From positions 1 through 32,951 of the forward strand of contig QJWJ01000261.1 of assembly GCA_003235365.1 (NCBI GenBank): a DNA stretch of 32,951 bases, given 5' to 3'. The stretch comes from Deltaproteobacteria bacterium. Lineage in GTDB: Bacteria > Myxococcota_A > Polyangia > Polyangiales > Polyangiaceae. The first letter of the stretch is position 1, and each line of letters opens with the position of its first letter. Position numbers and translations under genes: made by a program. Shown piece after piece: positions 1 to 9,024 of this stretch. The notes beneath the pieces are model-generated. The model was not told the origin of the DNA. It did no database searches and was given only the letters and a program-made list of their open reading frames with translations.

Positions 1-2427
1 AGCTACGAGAAGGCACTGGACCTCGATCCGACCCACCTGGCCGCGCTCGGTGCTCTCAAGAGCATCGCGCTGACCGAGGGGGATTGGGATGCCGGTGCCA
101 GGTACCTCGAGCAAGAAGTGGCACACACTAGCTCGGGGCGCGCCAAAGCCAGACTGCTGGTCGAGTTGGGGCGCATCCGCGAGGAGCGACTCGGCGAGCA
201 CGAGCAGGCCCTGGCGGCCTTCGAGCAGGCGATCGAGAACGACGCCGAGTGCGAAGACGCCGCCGCTCCGCTCGTCGAGAGCTACGTCGAGAACGCCCGT
301 TGGAAGGAAGCCGAGCCGTTGGCGGAGTTGCTCGTCAAACGCGGGCGAGGTGGCGACCGAGTCGAGCAGCACCGCTTGAACAACCTGCTGGGGCGCATCT
401 ACGCAGAGCTGGGCAACGACGACGAGGCGCTCAAAGCGTATCAAGAGGCGTTCAAACTCGACGTCACGTCGCAAGAGAGCGTTCGCGGCATCGCGGAGGT
501 CGCCTATCGCCTGAAGGATTGGCCGACGTCGCTGACGAATTATCAGAAGGTGCTGACCGCACTGGGCGATGACGAAGTCAGCGAGCGGACGAACGTCTAC
601 TATCGTCTCGGCTGCATCAAACGAGAGCAAGACCAGCGTCGGCAGGCAGTGAACAACTTCGAGAAGGCGCTGGGCCTCGACGGCGAGCACCGACCAACGT
701 TGGACGCTTTGGTCGAGTTGTACGAGGAGCAGAAGGATTGGCAACAGGTTGCCGAGTACAAACGGCAAATCCTCGACAGCATCACCGACGACAACGAGCG
801 CTTCGAATTGCTGCTCAACATCGGCGAGGTGTGGGGCAAGCACGCCGAGCAGCCGCGCAAGGCGATTGACGCGCTCGAAGAGGCGCAGACGATCAAGCCG
901 CGCGACCACGTCCTGCTTCACCGTTTGCTGCAGCTGTATCAAGCGACGGCAGATTGGCCGAAGATGGTCGAGGTCGTGCTGACGATCTCCGAGCTCGAAG
1001 GCGATCCGGAGAAGAAGGCGCGGTACTACTTCACGGTGGCACAGCTGTATCGCGACAAACTCGAGGACGGCGATCGGGCGGTGGAGTACTTCAACGAAGC
1101 ACTCGACCTACATCCTGGCTTCCTCGAGGCGTTCGAGCGCATCAACAAGATCTTGACGCAAGCCAAGAACTGGAAACAGCTGGAGCGCAACTACCGCAAG
1201 ATGCTGCATCGAATCGCGGGCAAGTCGAAAACGGACCTCGAGCACGAGTTGTGGTACCAGCTCGGCTTGGTCTACCGCGACCGCATCCAGGATCGAGACA
1301 AGGCAATCGACGCGTTCAAGATGGCGTCGCACACCAAGCCGGAAGAGCTCACGGATCGGCGCATCTTGTCCGAGCTATACGAGGTGAGCGAGCAGTACGA
1401 CATGGCGATCGAGCAGCAGCGCTACATCCTCACTCAGGACCCGCTGAAGCTCGAACCGTATCGAGCACTGTATCGGTTGTACCTCTACAAGCGTGCCTAC
1501 GACGAAGCTTGGTGCGCCGCTGCGGTGATGTCGTTCTTGCGTCAGGCCGATGCGGAAGAACAGCGCTTCTACGAGGACTACCGCCCCCAGGGCATCCTGC
1601 AGGTCAAGGGGCGACTGACGAACGAGCATTGGATCAAGTACCTGCTGCACCCCGACTTGAACATCTACGTCAGCAAGATCCTCGAGGGTGTGGCGGGCGC
1701 AGCGCTCAAAGCGAAGATCGCTCAGGCGGGGCCGAACGCCAAACTTCCGGATCGCAAGTACAAGCAGGACGTTGCAACTTCGACCATCACGTTTGCCCGC
1801 ACCTTCGGGTGGTCGGCGCAAGTGCTGGGGTTGCCGCTTCCCGAGTTGTACGTGCGCAACGACCAGCCAGGGGCGATTGAGGCCTTGGCTACCGAGCCTC
1901 GCGCTTCCGAGGCGGGGCGGACGGTTCTGTCCGGTTTTCAGCCACCCGAGTTGGCGTTCATTTGCGGCAAGCATTTGGCGACGTATCGCCCGGAGCTGTA
2001 CATCCGAACGTTGTTTCCGGTCGTGCGTGACTTGACGGTCATGCTGTTTGCCGGCGTCGTGATTGGCGCGCCCAACACACCACTTCCTCAAGAAATTGCC
2101 TCGAACGTGCAGACCACGGCGGCGGCATTGAACCAATTCATGGATGCCCAGGCGCGTGAGTACCTGCGCACGGTGGTGAAGAAGTTCATCCAAGATGGCG
2201 CCAAGGCAAACATCAAGCAGTGGAACCAGGCGGCTGAGTTGACGGCGTGTCGCGCGGCGCTGCTCGTCAGCGGCGACTTGGAGATCGCCAAGAAGATCCT
2301 CAGCGCCGAGCGCGGGACGCCAGAGCTGAGCGCAGCCGAGAAGATGAAGGACCTGCTCGTTTACATGGTCAGCGAGCAGTACTCCGCGCTGCGTGGCGCG
2401 CTGGGGCTGAAGATCCCCGTCGACTGA
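1..2427 (+). CDS. Large TPR-repeat protein, 5' end outside window
   Basis: The frame is open from base 1, which already encodes TPR sequence (SYEKALDLDPTHLAAL), so the gene starts left of the window; 808 residues are visible. Roughly the first 500 are tandem tetratricopeptide-like helical hairpins, with recurring A-x-E-x-F/Y-x-x-A-L patterns such as AVNNFEKALGLDGEHRPTL and AVEYFNEALDLHPGFLEAF. TPR arrays normally mediate protein-protein contacts. The last ~270 residues are not TPR. They contain LPELYVRNDQPGAIEAL and, further on, PPELAFICGKHLATYRPE, an order reminiscent of M48-type peptidases but without HExxH, so any peptidase activity is unlikely. No transmembrane segment is seen in the visible part. 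A 7-bp hairpin lies 10 bases after the stop codon. TPR character is certain; partner and function are unknown. Confidence 0.85.
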   Translation, partial: SYEKALDLDPTHLAALGALKSIALTEGDWDAGARYLEQEVAHTSSGRAKARLLVELGRIREERLGEHEQALAAFEQAIENDAECEDAAAPLVESYVENARWKEAEPLAELLVKRGRGGDRVEQHRLNNLLGRIYAELGNDDEALKAYQEAFKLDVTSQESVRGIAEVAYRLKDWPTSLTNYQKVLTALGDDEVSERTNVYYRLGCIKREQDQRRQAVNNFEKALGLDGEHRPTLDALVELYEEQKDWQQVAEYKRQILDSITDDNERFELLLNIGEVWGKHAEQPRKAIDALEEAQTIKPRDHVLLHRLLQLYQATADWPKMVEVVLTISELEGDPEKKARYYFTVAQLYRDKLEDGDRAVEYFNEALDLHPGFLEAFERINKILTQAKNWKQLERNYRKMLHRIAGKSKTDLEHELWYQLGLVYRDRIQDRDKAIDAFKMASHTKPEELTDRRILSELYEVSEQYDMAIEQQRYILTQDPLKLEPYRALYRLYLYKRAYDEAWCAAAVMSFLRQADAEEQRFYEDYRPQGILQVKGRLTNEHWIKYLLHPDLNIYVSKILEGVAGAALKAKIAQAGPNAKLPDRKYKQDVATSTITFARTFGWSAQVLGLPLPELYVRNDQPGAIEALATEPRASEAGRTVLSGFQPPELAFICGKHLATYRPELYIRTLFPVVRDLTVMLFAGVVIGAPNTPLPQEIASNVQTTAAALNQFMDAQAREYLRTVVKKFIQDGAKANIKQWNQAAELTACRAALLVSGDLEIAKKILSAERGTPELSAAEKMKDLLVYMVSEQYSALRGALGLKIPVD

Positions 2428-2732
2428 CGGCAGGCGAGGGTCGGTCGTGGGACGCGCGGCCGACCCCGTCGAGCGTATGCGCTGCTTTCCGTCTCGTGCG
2501 GGTCGGAGCGCGCTCGGCGCGGGCGGTCGTTTCCCGTCGTGGCATCGCTGAGCAGCATCGCCCTGCAGAACGCTCCGGTCGCGATCCCGCTACGGGGTCT
2601 GCGGCCTCGAGACTCGTGGGGGGACTGAGCGGGTCCCGGGCAATTCCGCCACAGGTGGACGACGCGAACCCACACGGGCGATTCGCGATGAAGTGCGCAA
2701 CCGTCGTCGGGCGAGGTCGAACCGCTGACGTG
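2428..2732. other. Intergenic region, no gene recognised
   Basis: About 305 bases between the TPR gene and the chosen start of the FHA-sigma54 gene. Apart from the hairpin at 2438-2466, I see no promoter with good -35/-10 or -24/-12 elements and no convincing small ORF. The frame of the downstream regulator is open through this whole stretch, so part of it could be coding if the regulator begins earlier, for example at ATG 2688. Confidence 0.4.
2438..2466 (+). terminator. Stem-loop just after the TPR gene
   Basis: Seven-base perfect inverted repeat GGGTCGG / CCGACCC with a 15-base loop, starting 10 bases after the TPR stop codon. No U-tract follows, so this is at best a factor-dependent or pause-type 3' structure. 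Confidence 0.3.
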
Positions 2733-4034
2733 ATGAGCAGCAACGACCAGAAAACACATGGCTTGGGAACGGAACGACTCAGCACGGCGCGAAGCACGGG
2801 GCCGTGGCAGTTGGAGCTGTCGAGCGGCGCGCACACGGAACGGAAGATCTTCGCCGGGGGCGAGGTCATCGTGCTCGGTACCGGGCCGGGTGCGTCGGTG
2901 CGCGTTGATGACCCGGCAGTGAGCGCTCGTCACGTGATGCTGCGTGCGACCAAGTCCGGGGTGCTGTTGCGGGACCTCGATTCCACCAACGGCGTCTACG
3001 TCGCCGGAGCGCGAGTGCAAGAGGCGCTGCTGACCGGGGTCGCCGTCAGCTTCGTGATCGGCCGCACCGCGGTGAGTGTCTGTCCGATGAGCGAGACGGA
3101 GGACGATGGCGACGATGCTCAGATCGACGGCCTGGTGGGGCGCAGCGCTCCGATGCGACAGTTGGCGCGGGAGATTCGCCGGTTTGCGCCGCTGAGCGCC
3201 GCGGTCTTGTTGTGCGGTGAATCGGGGACGGGCAAAGACGTCGTGGCCAGCGCACTGCATCGCTTGGGAGAGCGTCCGGGGCGACTCGTGGCGCTCAACG
3301 TCGGCGGGCTGAGTGAAACGCTCGCCGATTCGGAGCTGTTCGGCCACAGCAAGGGTGCCTTCACTGGAGCGCTGTGCGCTCGCGATGGCGCGTTTCGCGA
3401 GGCCGACAAGGGCAGTCTGTTTCTCGACGAGATCGGCGAGCTCGATGCGGCCATTCAGGTGAAGCTGCTGCGAGTGATCGAAGACCAAGCCGTGCGTCCC
3501 CTCGGTGCTAACGGTGTGCATAAGGTGAATGTCCGCGTCATCAGCGCGACGTGTGCTCCACTGGAAGAGCGCATTGCAACGGGTGAGTTCCGACACGATC
3601 TGCTGTATCGGATTGCGACCGTGCGCCTGACCGTTCCGCCGCTGCGCAAGCGTCTGAGCGACATTCCCGCCTTGGCCGAGTACTGGCTTCGCCGACACGA
3701 AGCCGAGCTAGGGGAGAAGCGATTGACGGGGCCAGCGATCGCGCGGTTGTTGGCCCACCGTTGGTACGGCAACGTGCGCGAGTTGGGATCCGTGTTGTAC
3801 CGTGCGGCGGTGGAGGCCGGTCCTCGCAGTGTGTCCGTCGATGCCCGGCACGTCGACTTGGCACTGCCGCAAACCGCCGTCAGTACGGCGCCGCGAGACC
3901 GGTGTGCCGAAGCTCGGCGATTGCTCGAAGCGCACCACGGCAATGTCAGTGCCGCTGCCCGCGCGGCGAAGGTTCCGAGAACCACGTTCCGCACCTGGCT
4001 CAAGGCATCGAGTGGGGCTGAGGACGCCGCCTGA
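2733..4034 (+). CDS. FHA-domain sigma54-dependent transcriptional activator
   Basis: A 433-residue enhancer-binding protein. An N-terminal FHA domain (about residues 44-115, with SARH and [10 protein letters not shown]) is expected to read phosphothreonine. The central AAA+ domain (about 132-360) has Walker A GESGTGKD, the sigma54-contacting GAFTGA loop (208-213), Walker B SLFLDEI and the LRKRLSDIP segment. A Fis-type HTH ends the protein (about 392-426, [20 protein letters not shown]). It should activate sigma54 promoters by ATP-driven remodelling when its FHA domain binds a phosphorylated partner. Linkage of Ser/Thr kinases to sigma54 promoters through FHA activators is known in myxobacteria. 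The start is uncertain: ATG 2733, ATG 2688 and GTG 2730 are all in frame and none has a strong ribosome-binding site. The target promoter is unknown. Confidence 0.9.
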   Translation: MSSNDQKTHGLGTERLSTARSTGPWQLELSSGAHTERKIFAGGEVIVLGTGPGASVRVDDPAVSARHVMLRATKSGVLLRDLDSTNGVYVAGARVQEALLTGVAVSFVIGRTAVSVCPMSETEDDGDDAQIDGLVGRSAPMRQLAREIRRFAPLSAAVLLCGESGTGKDVVASALHRLGERPGRLVALNVGGLSETLADSELFGHSKGAFTGALCARDGAFREADKGSLFLDEIGELDAAIQVKLLRVIEDQAVRPLGANGVHKVNVRVISATCAPLEERIATGEFRHDLLYRIATVRLTVPPLRKRLSDIPALAEYWLRRHEAELGEKRLTGPAIARLLAHRWYGNVRELGSVLYRAAVEAGPRSVSVDARHVDLALPQTAVSTAPRDRCAEARRLLEAHHGNVSAAARAAKVPRTTFRTWLKASSGAEDAA

Positions 4035-4132
4035 GCGGTCGACGGTCGTCGCGGTTTCGCAGTCGGTACTGGTTTGCCCGTTCACCGGATGGAAACTGGG
4101 CCGTTTGGCTCGGAAGCGGGCACAACGACCCC

Positions 4133-5377
4133 ATGCGCTTTTGGACGCTCGCCCTGCTCGGAGCTGTCGCGTGCAAATCGACCGCCGCAGGGCAACCCGA
4201 CCCGACACCCGCGCCCTTTCCGCGTGTCGAGCTCGTGGCAACGCCGAGCGACGCTGCGCAGATCGAGGCGCCCCCATCGTCCGACGTCGATGCTGGCGCG
4301 CGTGCCGCCGCCACTGCAGCCGCGGTAACCGCCCCGGCGGATCCTCGCGCTCCCGTGATGGTCACGCAGATCGAGCGATACGGTTCCAAAGACTCGGCGC
4401 GCATCGTCGTGTTCGTCACTCGCCAAGCGGAATACGACGTTGGCGAGCTAGACGCCACGGCGACACTGGGGCCACGCCTGTACGTCGACATCGCAGGCGC
4501 GCAGTATGCAGGTCGACGCAATCTCGACGTGGGCGGCATCGTGCAACGCGTGCGCACGGGGGACGGGGAGGGCCGGCTGAGGGTCGTGCTGGACTTGCAG
4601 CAGAAGGTCTACAAGCGAGTCTTCTACTTGCCGGAGCCGCCGAGAGTCGTGATCGACGTTTCGCGCCACCCCCCGCGTTCGGCTTGGCAACGCGGGGACG
4701 GCGAGCGTGAACTACGACGACTCGTGCTCGACCCCGGGCACGGCGGCCACGATCCGGGGGCCATCGGTGGTGCTGGCCTGGAAGAGAAGGATGTTGCTCT
4801 CGACGTCGCTCATCGCGCCGCGCCGCTGATCGCCCGCGAGCTAGGCATCGACACGTTGCTCACGCGCGACGGTGACGAATTCGTGGCGTTGGACGAGCGC
4901 GTTGCCAAGGCCAACGCGTTTGCTGCCGACCTGTTCATCTCCATCCACTGCAACGCCAGTGAGTCGCCCCAGAGCCACGGCGTGATGTCGTTCGTGCTCG
5001 ACGTATCGGCGGACGCCACGTCAGAGCGAGTCGCTGCTCGCGAGAACTTTACCTCGCGCGCTGCGGCCGCCGACTTCTCCAGCAACGTGCGCAGCGTGTT
5101 GGATGCGCACACCGCGCGCAGCTCGCTGCGCTTCGCCCAACTGCTCCAGCGTTCGTCGCTCGCCTCGGTGTCTCCCTTCTACCGGGGGGTGCAGGATGGC
5201 GGGGTTCGCAGGGCGGGCTTTTACGTCTTGGCGGGCGCGCGCATGCCCGCGGTTCTGTTCGAGGTCTCCTTCATTTCCAATCCGACGGAGGAAAGCCGCC
5301 TGGACTCGGACCACTACCGCCAGAAGTTGGCCGATGGGATCGTCAACGCCGTTCGCGCGTACCGGGAAGGCAAGTGA
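4133..5377 (+). CDS. N-acetylmuramoyl-L-alanine amidase (AMIN + Amidase_3), lipoprotein-like
   Basis: A 414-residue cell-wall hydrolase of the AmiA/B/C type, cutting the amide bond between N-acetylmuramic acid and the stem peptide, typically at division septa. The N-terminus MRFWTLALLGAVAC looks like a lipoprotein signal with the modified Cys at 14, followed by a Pro/Ala-rich linker. An AMIN domain (about 75-178) for envelope targeting precedes the zinc amidase domain (about 195-410). Visible zinc ligands are His203 in DPGHGGHDPG, a Glu in GLEEKD (217/218) and His272 in SIHCNA; the catalytic Glu is expected in LFEVSFISNPTEE (Glu377). All key residues are present, so it should be active. The gene stands between the sigma54 activator and dksA with about 100- and 190-base gaps. 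The ribosome-binding site is weak. Confidence 0.92.
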   Translation: MRFWTLALLGAVACKSTAAGQPDPTPAPFPRVELVATPSDAAQIEAPPSSDVDAGARAAATAAAVTAPADPRAPVMVTQIERYGSKDSARIVVFVTRQAEYDVGELDATATLGPRLYVDIAGAQYAGRRNLDVGGIVQRVRTGDGEGRLRVVLDLQQKVYKRVFYLPEPPRVVIDVSRHPPRSAWQRGDGERELRRLVLDPGHGGHDPGAIGGAGLEEKDVALDVAHRAAPLIARELGIDTLLTRDGDEFVALDERVAKANAFAADLFISIHCNASESPQSHGVMSFVLDVSADATSERVAARENFTSRAAAADFSSNVRSVLDAHTARSSLRFAQLLQRSSLASVSPFYRGVQDGGVRRAGFYVLAGARMPAVLFEVSFISNPTEESRLDSDHYRQKLADGIVNAVRAYREGK

Positions 5378-5485
5378 GGCTATTTTCCAGCTGTGGAGTG
5401 CGGCTCGAGACCGCACCGGAGAACCGGTTGGTGGGCCGACAGGTGCCCTCGACGTCGGGCAACCCGTGAACGAGGATTCCTCGAA

Positions 5486-5514
5486 TTGACCTTTCCACGG
5501 GCCGTACCTATGCT
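5486..5514 (+). promoter_or_regulatory. Sigma70-type promoter of the DksA-family gene
   Basis: -35 TTGACC and -10 TATGCT are separated by exactly 17 bases, placing the transcription start near 5520, about 50 bases before the start codon. The bases after the -10 are GC-rich (CCCTGCCCCC), the kind of discriminator that makes promoters sensitive to ppGpp/DksA. Autoregulation is inference. Confidence 0.6.
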
Positions 5515-5549
5515 CCCTGCCCCCGTTTAGGGGCTGGGCATTCCCCCAG
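5515..5549 (+). other. Leader stem-loops upstream of the DksA-family gene
   Basis: GCCCC (5519-5523) pairs with GGGGC (5530-5534) around a 6-base loop, extended beyond a T-T mismatch by CCC/GGG. The overlapping segment CTGGG (5534-5538) can instead pair with CCCAG (5545-5549). The two helices share bases and are mutually exclusive. The ribosome-binding site GGAG lies downstream at 5562-5565. Confidence 0.35.
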
Positions 5550-5570
5550 GGAAAGTCGTTTGGAGAACGC

Positions 5571-5945
5571 ATGACCGCAGCAATGAGCAAAGAGGAGCTG
5601 GAGGGCTTTCGCAAGCAGCTCACCGAGAAGAGGGACGAAATCGTGCGTCGGGCTCAGCAGACGCTCCAAGAGGACATGACCCTCGATTCCGACGACCTGC
5701 CCGACGAAATGGATCTGGCTTCGAGCGAGTACCTGCAGGCGTTCACCTTTCGCTTGCGCGGTCGTGAGAAGAACCTGCTAGACAAGATCCAGCGGGCGCT
5801 CGAACGCCTCGACGCGGGGACGTTCGGCATCTGCGAAGAGTGCGACGAGCCGATCTCGGTCAAGCGCTTGCAGGCTCGCCCCGAGACGACGCTCTGTATC
5901 CGCTGCAAAGAGGAACAAGAGCGCGTCGAACGCGATTTTGGCTGA
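5571..5945 (+). CDS. dksA: DksA/TraR-family zinc-finger transcription factor
   Basis: A 124-residue protein with the full DksA plan: an N-terminal helical coiled coil whose tip carries DEMDLAS (the DxxDxA acidic tip, Asp45 and Asp48), then a four-cysteine zinc finger with CEEC (88-91) and CIRC (109-112). The family binds the RNA polymerase secondary channel and, with ppGpp, adjusts rRNA and amino-acid promoters. It is slightly shorter than E. coli DksA (151). Myxobacterial genomes can hold several DksA paralogues, so the symbol denotes family rather than proven orthology. ATG 5571 is chosen because GGAG lies 5 bases upstream; ATG 5583 (MSKEEL) is a less likely alternative. It has its own promoter at 5486-5514 and is convergent with uvrA, with only 27 bases between the stop codons. 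Confidence 0.92.
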   Translation: MTAAMSKEELEGFRKQLTEKRDEIVRRAQQTLQEDMTLDSDDLPDEMDLASSEYLQAFTFRLRGREKNLLDKIQRALERLDAGTFGICEECDEPISVKRLQARPETTLCIRCKEEQERVERDFG

Positions 5946-5972
5946 GTCCTCCTCGTCAGCTGTAGGGTCTGC

Positions 5973-8831
5973 TCAACCCTCGAGCGCTCGCTCGAGGTAG
6001 CGTGCCGTGCGGCTGGCGCGCGATTTCGCCACGGTTTCGGGCGGACCGGCGCAGACCACTCGCCCACCGTCCTCGCCTCCGTCCGGGCCCAGGTCAATCA
6101 CCCAATCGGCGTTTGCCACCAGGTCCATGTTGTGTTCGATGAACACGACCGTGTTGCCCGCATCTCGTAGTTCCGTGAGGCCCACCAGAAGCAACTCGAC
6201 GTCGCTGAAGTGCAGGCCCGTCGTCGGCTCGTCGAGGATGTACAACGTCCGGCCACTGCCGCGTTTCCACAATTCGCTGGCGAGCTTGAGGCGCTGGGCT
6301 TCACCGCCCGACAGCGTGGTTGCCGATTGCCCGAGGCGCACGTAGCCCAGGCCGATGTGGCGCAACCCTTCGAGGCGCTGAGCGATGCGAGGAATGCTGG
6401 AGAACAGATCCGATGCTTCTTCGACCGTGCAATCGAGCGCGTCGGCAATGCTCAGGCCCCGGTACTTCAACTCCAGAGTCTCGCGATTGTAGCGTTTGCC
6501 GTCGCAGGCGTCACAGGTGACGTACATGTCCGGCAGGAAGTGCAGCTGCACTCTGAGCAGGCCGTCCCCGAGGCATTTTTCGCAGCGTCCCCCTTTGACG
6601 TTGAACGAGAAACGACCGGGCTTGTAGCCGCGTGCGCGCGCTTCAGGCAGCGCCGCGTACAACTCGCGCAGTTGAGCGGCGATGCCCGTGTAGCTGGCCG
6701 GGTTCGAACGCGGCGTGCGACCGATGGGGGTCTGATCGATGCTCACGACGTTGTCGAAGTGGGACAACCCTTCGATGTCCGCGCAGGCGCTGCTGCGAGG
6801 GCGGGTGCCGCCGAGTCGCTTCCGGGCCTCGGGTAGCAGGATGTCCATCACCAAACTGCTCTTGCCCGAGCCGCTCACCCCGGTCACGGCCACCAGCAGA
6901 CCCACCGGAAACTCGGCGTCGACGCCGCGCAGGTTGTGCAGCTCGGCGTGGCGCACGATCAGCGAGCGCTCCGAGCGCGCGACCCGCTCGTGTTGAATGC
7001 GTGCGGCCCGACCTTCGAGGTAGCGGGCTGTCACCGAGTTCGGATCTTGCAGCAACTGCTGCACGGTGCCTTGGGCTACGATGTGCCCGCCGTGGGTGCC
7101 AGCGCCCGGCCCCATGTCGACGACGTAGTCCGCGGCGAGGATGGCGTCTCGGTCGTGTTCGACGACGAGCACGGAGTTGCCTTTGTCCACCAAGCGGCGC
7201 AGCGCTTGGAGCAGCTGATCGTTGTCCTTCGGGTGCAACCCCACGCTCGGTTCGTCCAGGACGTACAAAACGCCGACCAGCGCCGCTCCGATTTGTGTCG
7301 CAAGGCGGATCCGCTGACCCTCGCCGCCGCTGAGGGTGGAGGCGGGGCGGCTGAGCGTGAGCGTCGATAGACCCACCTCGCGCAGAAACTTGGTCCGCTC
7401 GGACAGCGCCTTGAGCAGCGGCTTTGCAATGGCCTGACGCTGCGGTCCGAGGTTCGAGTCAGCGCTGACGTGCTCGAGCCAGTCGTCCAACTTCACCAGA
7501 TCCAAGTCCATCACCTCGCCGATCGTCGACCCTGCGACGCGAACGGCGAGGGCCTCGGGCCGCAGGCGTTGTCCACCGCAAGCCGTACAGAGTCGGTCCG
7601 TGAAGTAGAGCTGTGCCTCGGCAGTCGTGAGGCTGCCTTCTTCGTCGTCACCGTCGCCAGAAGACGGGTCGTTTTCGTCTCGCGACGCCGTGCGCTGAAC
7701 GAGCGCCAAGATGCCTTCGAAGCGTGCCTTTTTGGATTTGCTCTTGCTCTTCGTCGCGGGGCCGCCGTCGAGCAGGGCCCTGCGTTGCTTCTCGGGGAGC
7801 TGGTCCCAAGGCGCGTCCGCATCGACTCCGAACTCCTTGACCAGCCGATCGACGAGCAGGGCACGACCCAGCGAACCGCGTCGACCCAATGCGGCGATCG
7901 CTCCCTGCCGGAGGCTGCGTTCTGGATTGGTGATGACGAGCTCGGGGTCCAATTGCTTGGTCATTCCCAATCCGTCGCAAACGGGACAAGCCCCCTGGGG
8001 ATGGTTGAAGGAAAACAGGCGGGGCTCCAGCGGCGGCCACACCATGCCCGTCTCCCAGCTCACCAGGCGGTCGCTCAGCACGGTGGGGGGTTGGCCGTCG
8101 GAGAAATCCAACAGCACGCTGCCGGATCCGAGAGAGAGGGCGAGTTCGACGGAGTCGGTGATGCGCTGTTTCGCTGATGCGCGTGCCACGATGCGATCGA
8201 CCACGACGTCCAGATCGTGCGGTTGCGTGGCATCGACACTCAGCGAGTCGTTCAGATCGAAGACCTCGCCGTCGATGCGTACTCGCACGAATCCGTCCTT
8301 GCGCAGCTGGTCGAGCTGTTTGGACAGGTCGTCGCGCGTGCCGCGGGTGATCGGCGCCAACAGCACCACCCGGCTTTCGGGGCGGGCGAGGATCGTGTCG
8401 ACGATCTCTTGCACGCTGTGAGCGTACAGCGGCCGACCCGTAACCGGACAATGCGCCTGGCCGACACGGGCGAACAGCAGTCGCAAGTAGTCGGCCATTT
8501 CCGTGACAGTGCCGACGGTGGAGCGCGGGCTGCGTCCGAGGCTCTTCTGTTCGATCGCGATCGCCGGGCTCAGCCCGTCGATGCTCTCGACGTCGGGCTT
8601 TGGCAATTGACGCAAGAACTGCCGCGCGTAGACGCTCAGCGACTCGACGTAGCGGCGCTGACCTTCTGCGTAGATGGTGTCGAAGGCCAGGGACGACTTG
8701 CCCGAACCACTCGGCCCGGTGATCACGACCAGGCGATGTCGCGGCAGTTCGCAGCTGACGTCTGCCAAGTTGTGCTGGCGAGCCTTGACGATCACCAGCT
8801 TGTCGGCGGCTTCGTTCATCGTCGCGTGCAT
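5973..8831 (-). CDS. uvrA: Excinuclease ABC subunit A (UvrA)
   Basis: A 952-residue DNA-damage recognition ATPase of nucleotide excision repair that loads UvrB. It has two ABC ATPase modules: Walker A GPSGSGKSS near residue 39 and GVSGSGKSS in the second half; signatures LSGGEGQR and LSGGEAQR; Walker B VLDEPSVGLHP and ILDEPTTGLH. Zinc-module cysteines are visible as CPVC and CTAC in the first half, and CEKC and CDAC in the second. Length matches the family (about 940). A lysine/serine-rich and acidic insert (SKSKSKK, then DENDPSSGDGDDEEG) lies between the two halves of the first zinc module, where the family is variable. ATG 8831 is preferred over ATG 8819 because GGGAG lies about 9 bases upstream. 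No LexA-type box was recognised upstream, so SOS control cannot be claimed. Confidence 0.98.
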   Translation of the reverse strand: MHATMNEAADKLVIVKARQHNLADVSCELPRHRLVVITGPSGSGKSSLAFDTIYAEGQRRYVESLSVYARQFLRQLPKPDVESIDGLSPAIAIEQKSLGRSPRSTVGTVTEMADYLRLLFARVGQAHCPVTGRPLYAHSVQEIVDTILARPESRVVLLAPITRGTRDDLSKQLDQLRKDGFVRVRIDGEVFDLNDSLSVDATQPHDLDVVVDRIVARASAKQRITDSVELALSLGSGSVLLDFSDGQPPTVLSDRLVSWETGMVWPPLEPRLFSFNHPQGACPVCDGLGMTKQLDPELVITNPERSLRQGAIAALGRRGSLGRALLVDRLVKEFGVDADAPWDQLPEKQRRALLDGGPATKSKSKSKKARFEGILALVQRTASRDENDPSSGDGDDEEGSLTTAEAQLYFTDRLCTACGGQRLRPEALAVRVAGSTIGEVMDLDLVKLDDWLEHVSADSNLGPQRQAIAKPLLKALSERTKFLREVGLSTLTLSRPASTLSGGEGQRIRLATQIGAALVGVLYVLDEPSVGLHPKDNDQLLQALRRLVDKGNSVLVVEHDRDAILAADYVVDMGPGAGTHGGHIVAQGTVQQLLQDPNSVTARYLEGRAARIQHERVARSERSLIVRHAELHNLRGVDAEFPVGLLVAVTGVSGSGKSSLVMDILLPEARKRLGGTRPRSSACADIEGLSHFDNVVSIDQTPIGRTPRSNPASYTGIAAQLRELYAALPEARARGYKPGRFSFNVKGGRCEKCLGDGLLRVQLHFLPDMYVTCDACDGKRYNRETLELKYRGLSIADALDCTVEEASDLFSSIPRIAQRLEGLRHIGLGYVRLGQSATTLSGGEAQRLKLASELWKRGSGRTLYILDEPTTGLHFSDVELLLVGLTELRDAGNTVVFIEHNMDLVANADWVIDLGPDGGEDGGRVVCAGPPETVAKSRASRTARYLERALEG
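5978..5997. repeat. Nine-base inverted repeat at the 3' end of uvrA
   Basis: CCTCGAGCG-CT-CGCTCGAGG, a perfect 9-bp inverted repeat with a 2-base centre, inside the last codons of uvrA and 33 bases past the DksA-family stop. No T-run follows on either strand. It could act as a transcript-end structure for the convergent pair or be chance coding sequence. Confidence 0.35.
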
Positions 8832-9024
8832 ATCACAGCACTCCCGCTCCCAGCGTGCCCGGCCTCGCCGCGGGGCCGAACTCGAGACTGTCCAAGGCGA
8901 CGACGTTGAGCGTATGGTGCGAGGCCATGGGCCCCGCCCGAGTCACATCGGTTCGTTCGTCGTCGAGCGGAGTGTTCTTGCTGCGATTGTCGTTCGGAGT
9001 GTCTGTCCGACGACGGGGGGGCGT

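Noticed and set aside
2361..3698. 445-codon frame antisense to the FHA-sigma54 gene
   Set aside because: It is the shadow of a gene whose AAA+ motifs are unmistakable; the antisense product has no domain pattern.
8674..9024. N-terminal extension of the SUMF1 protein into the uvrA region
   Set aside because: This part overlaps uvrA antisense and shows no domain. The protein makes sense beginning at GTG 9025, just before its membrane anchor.
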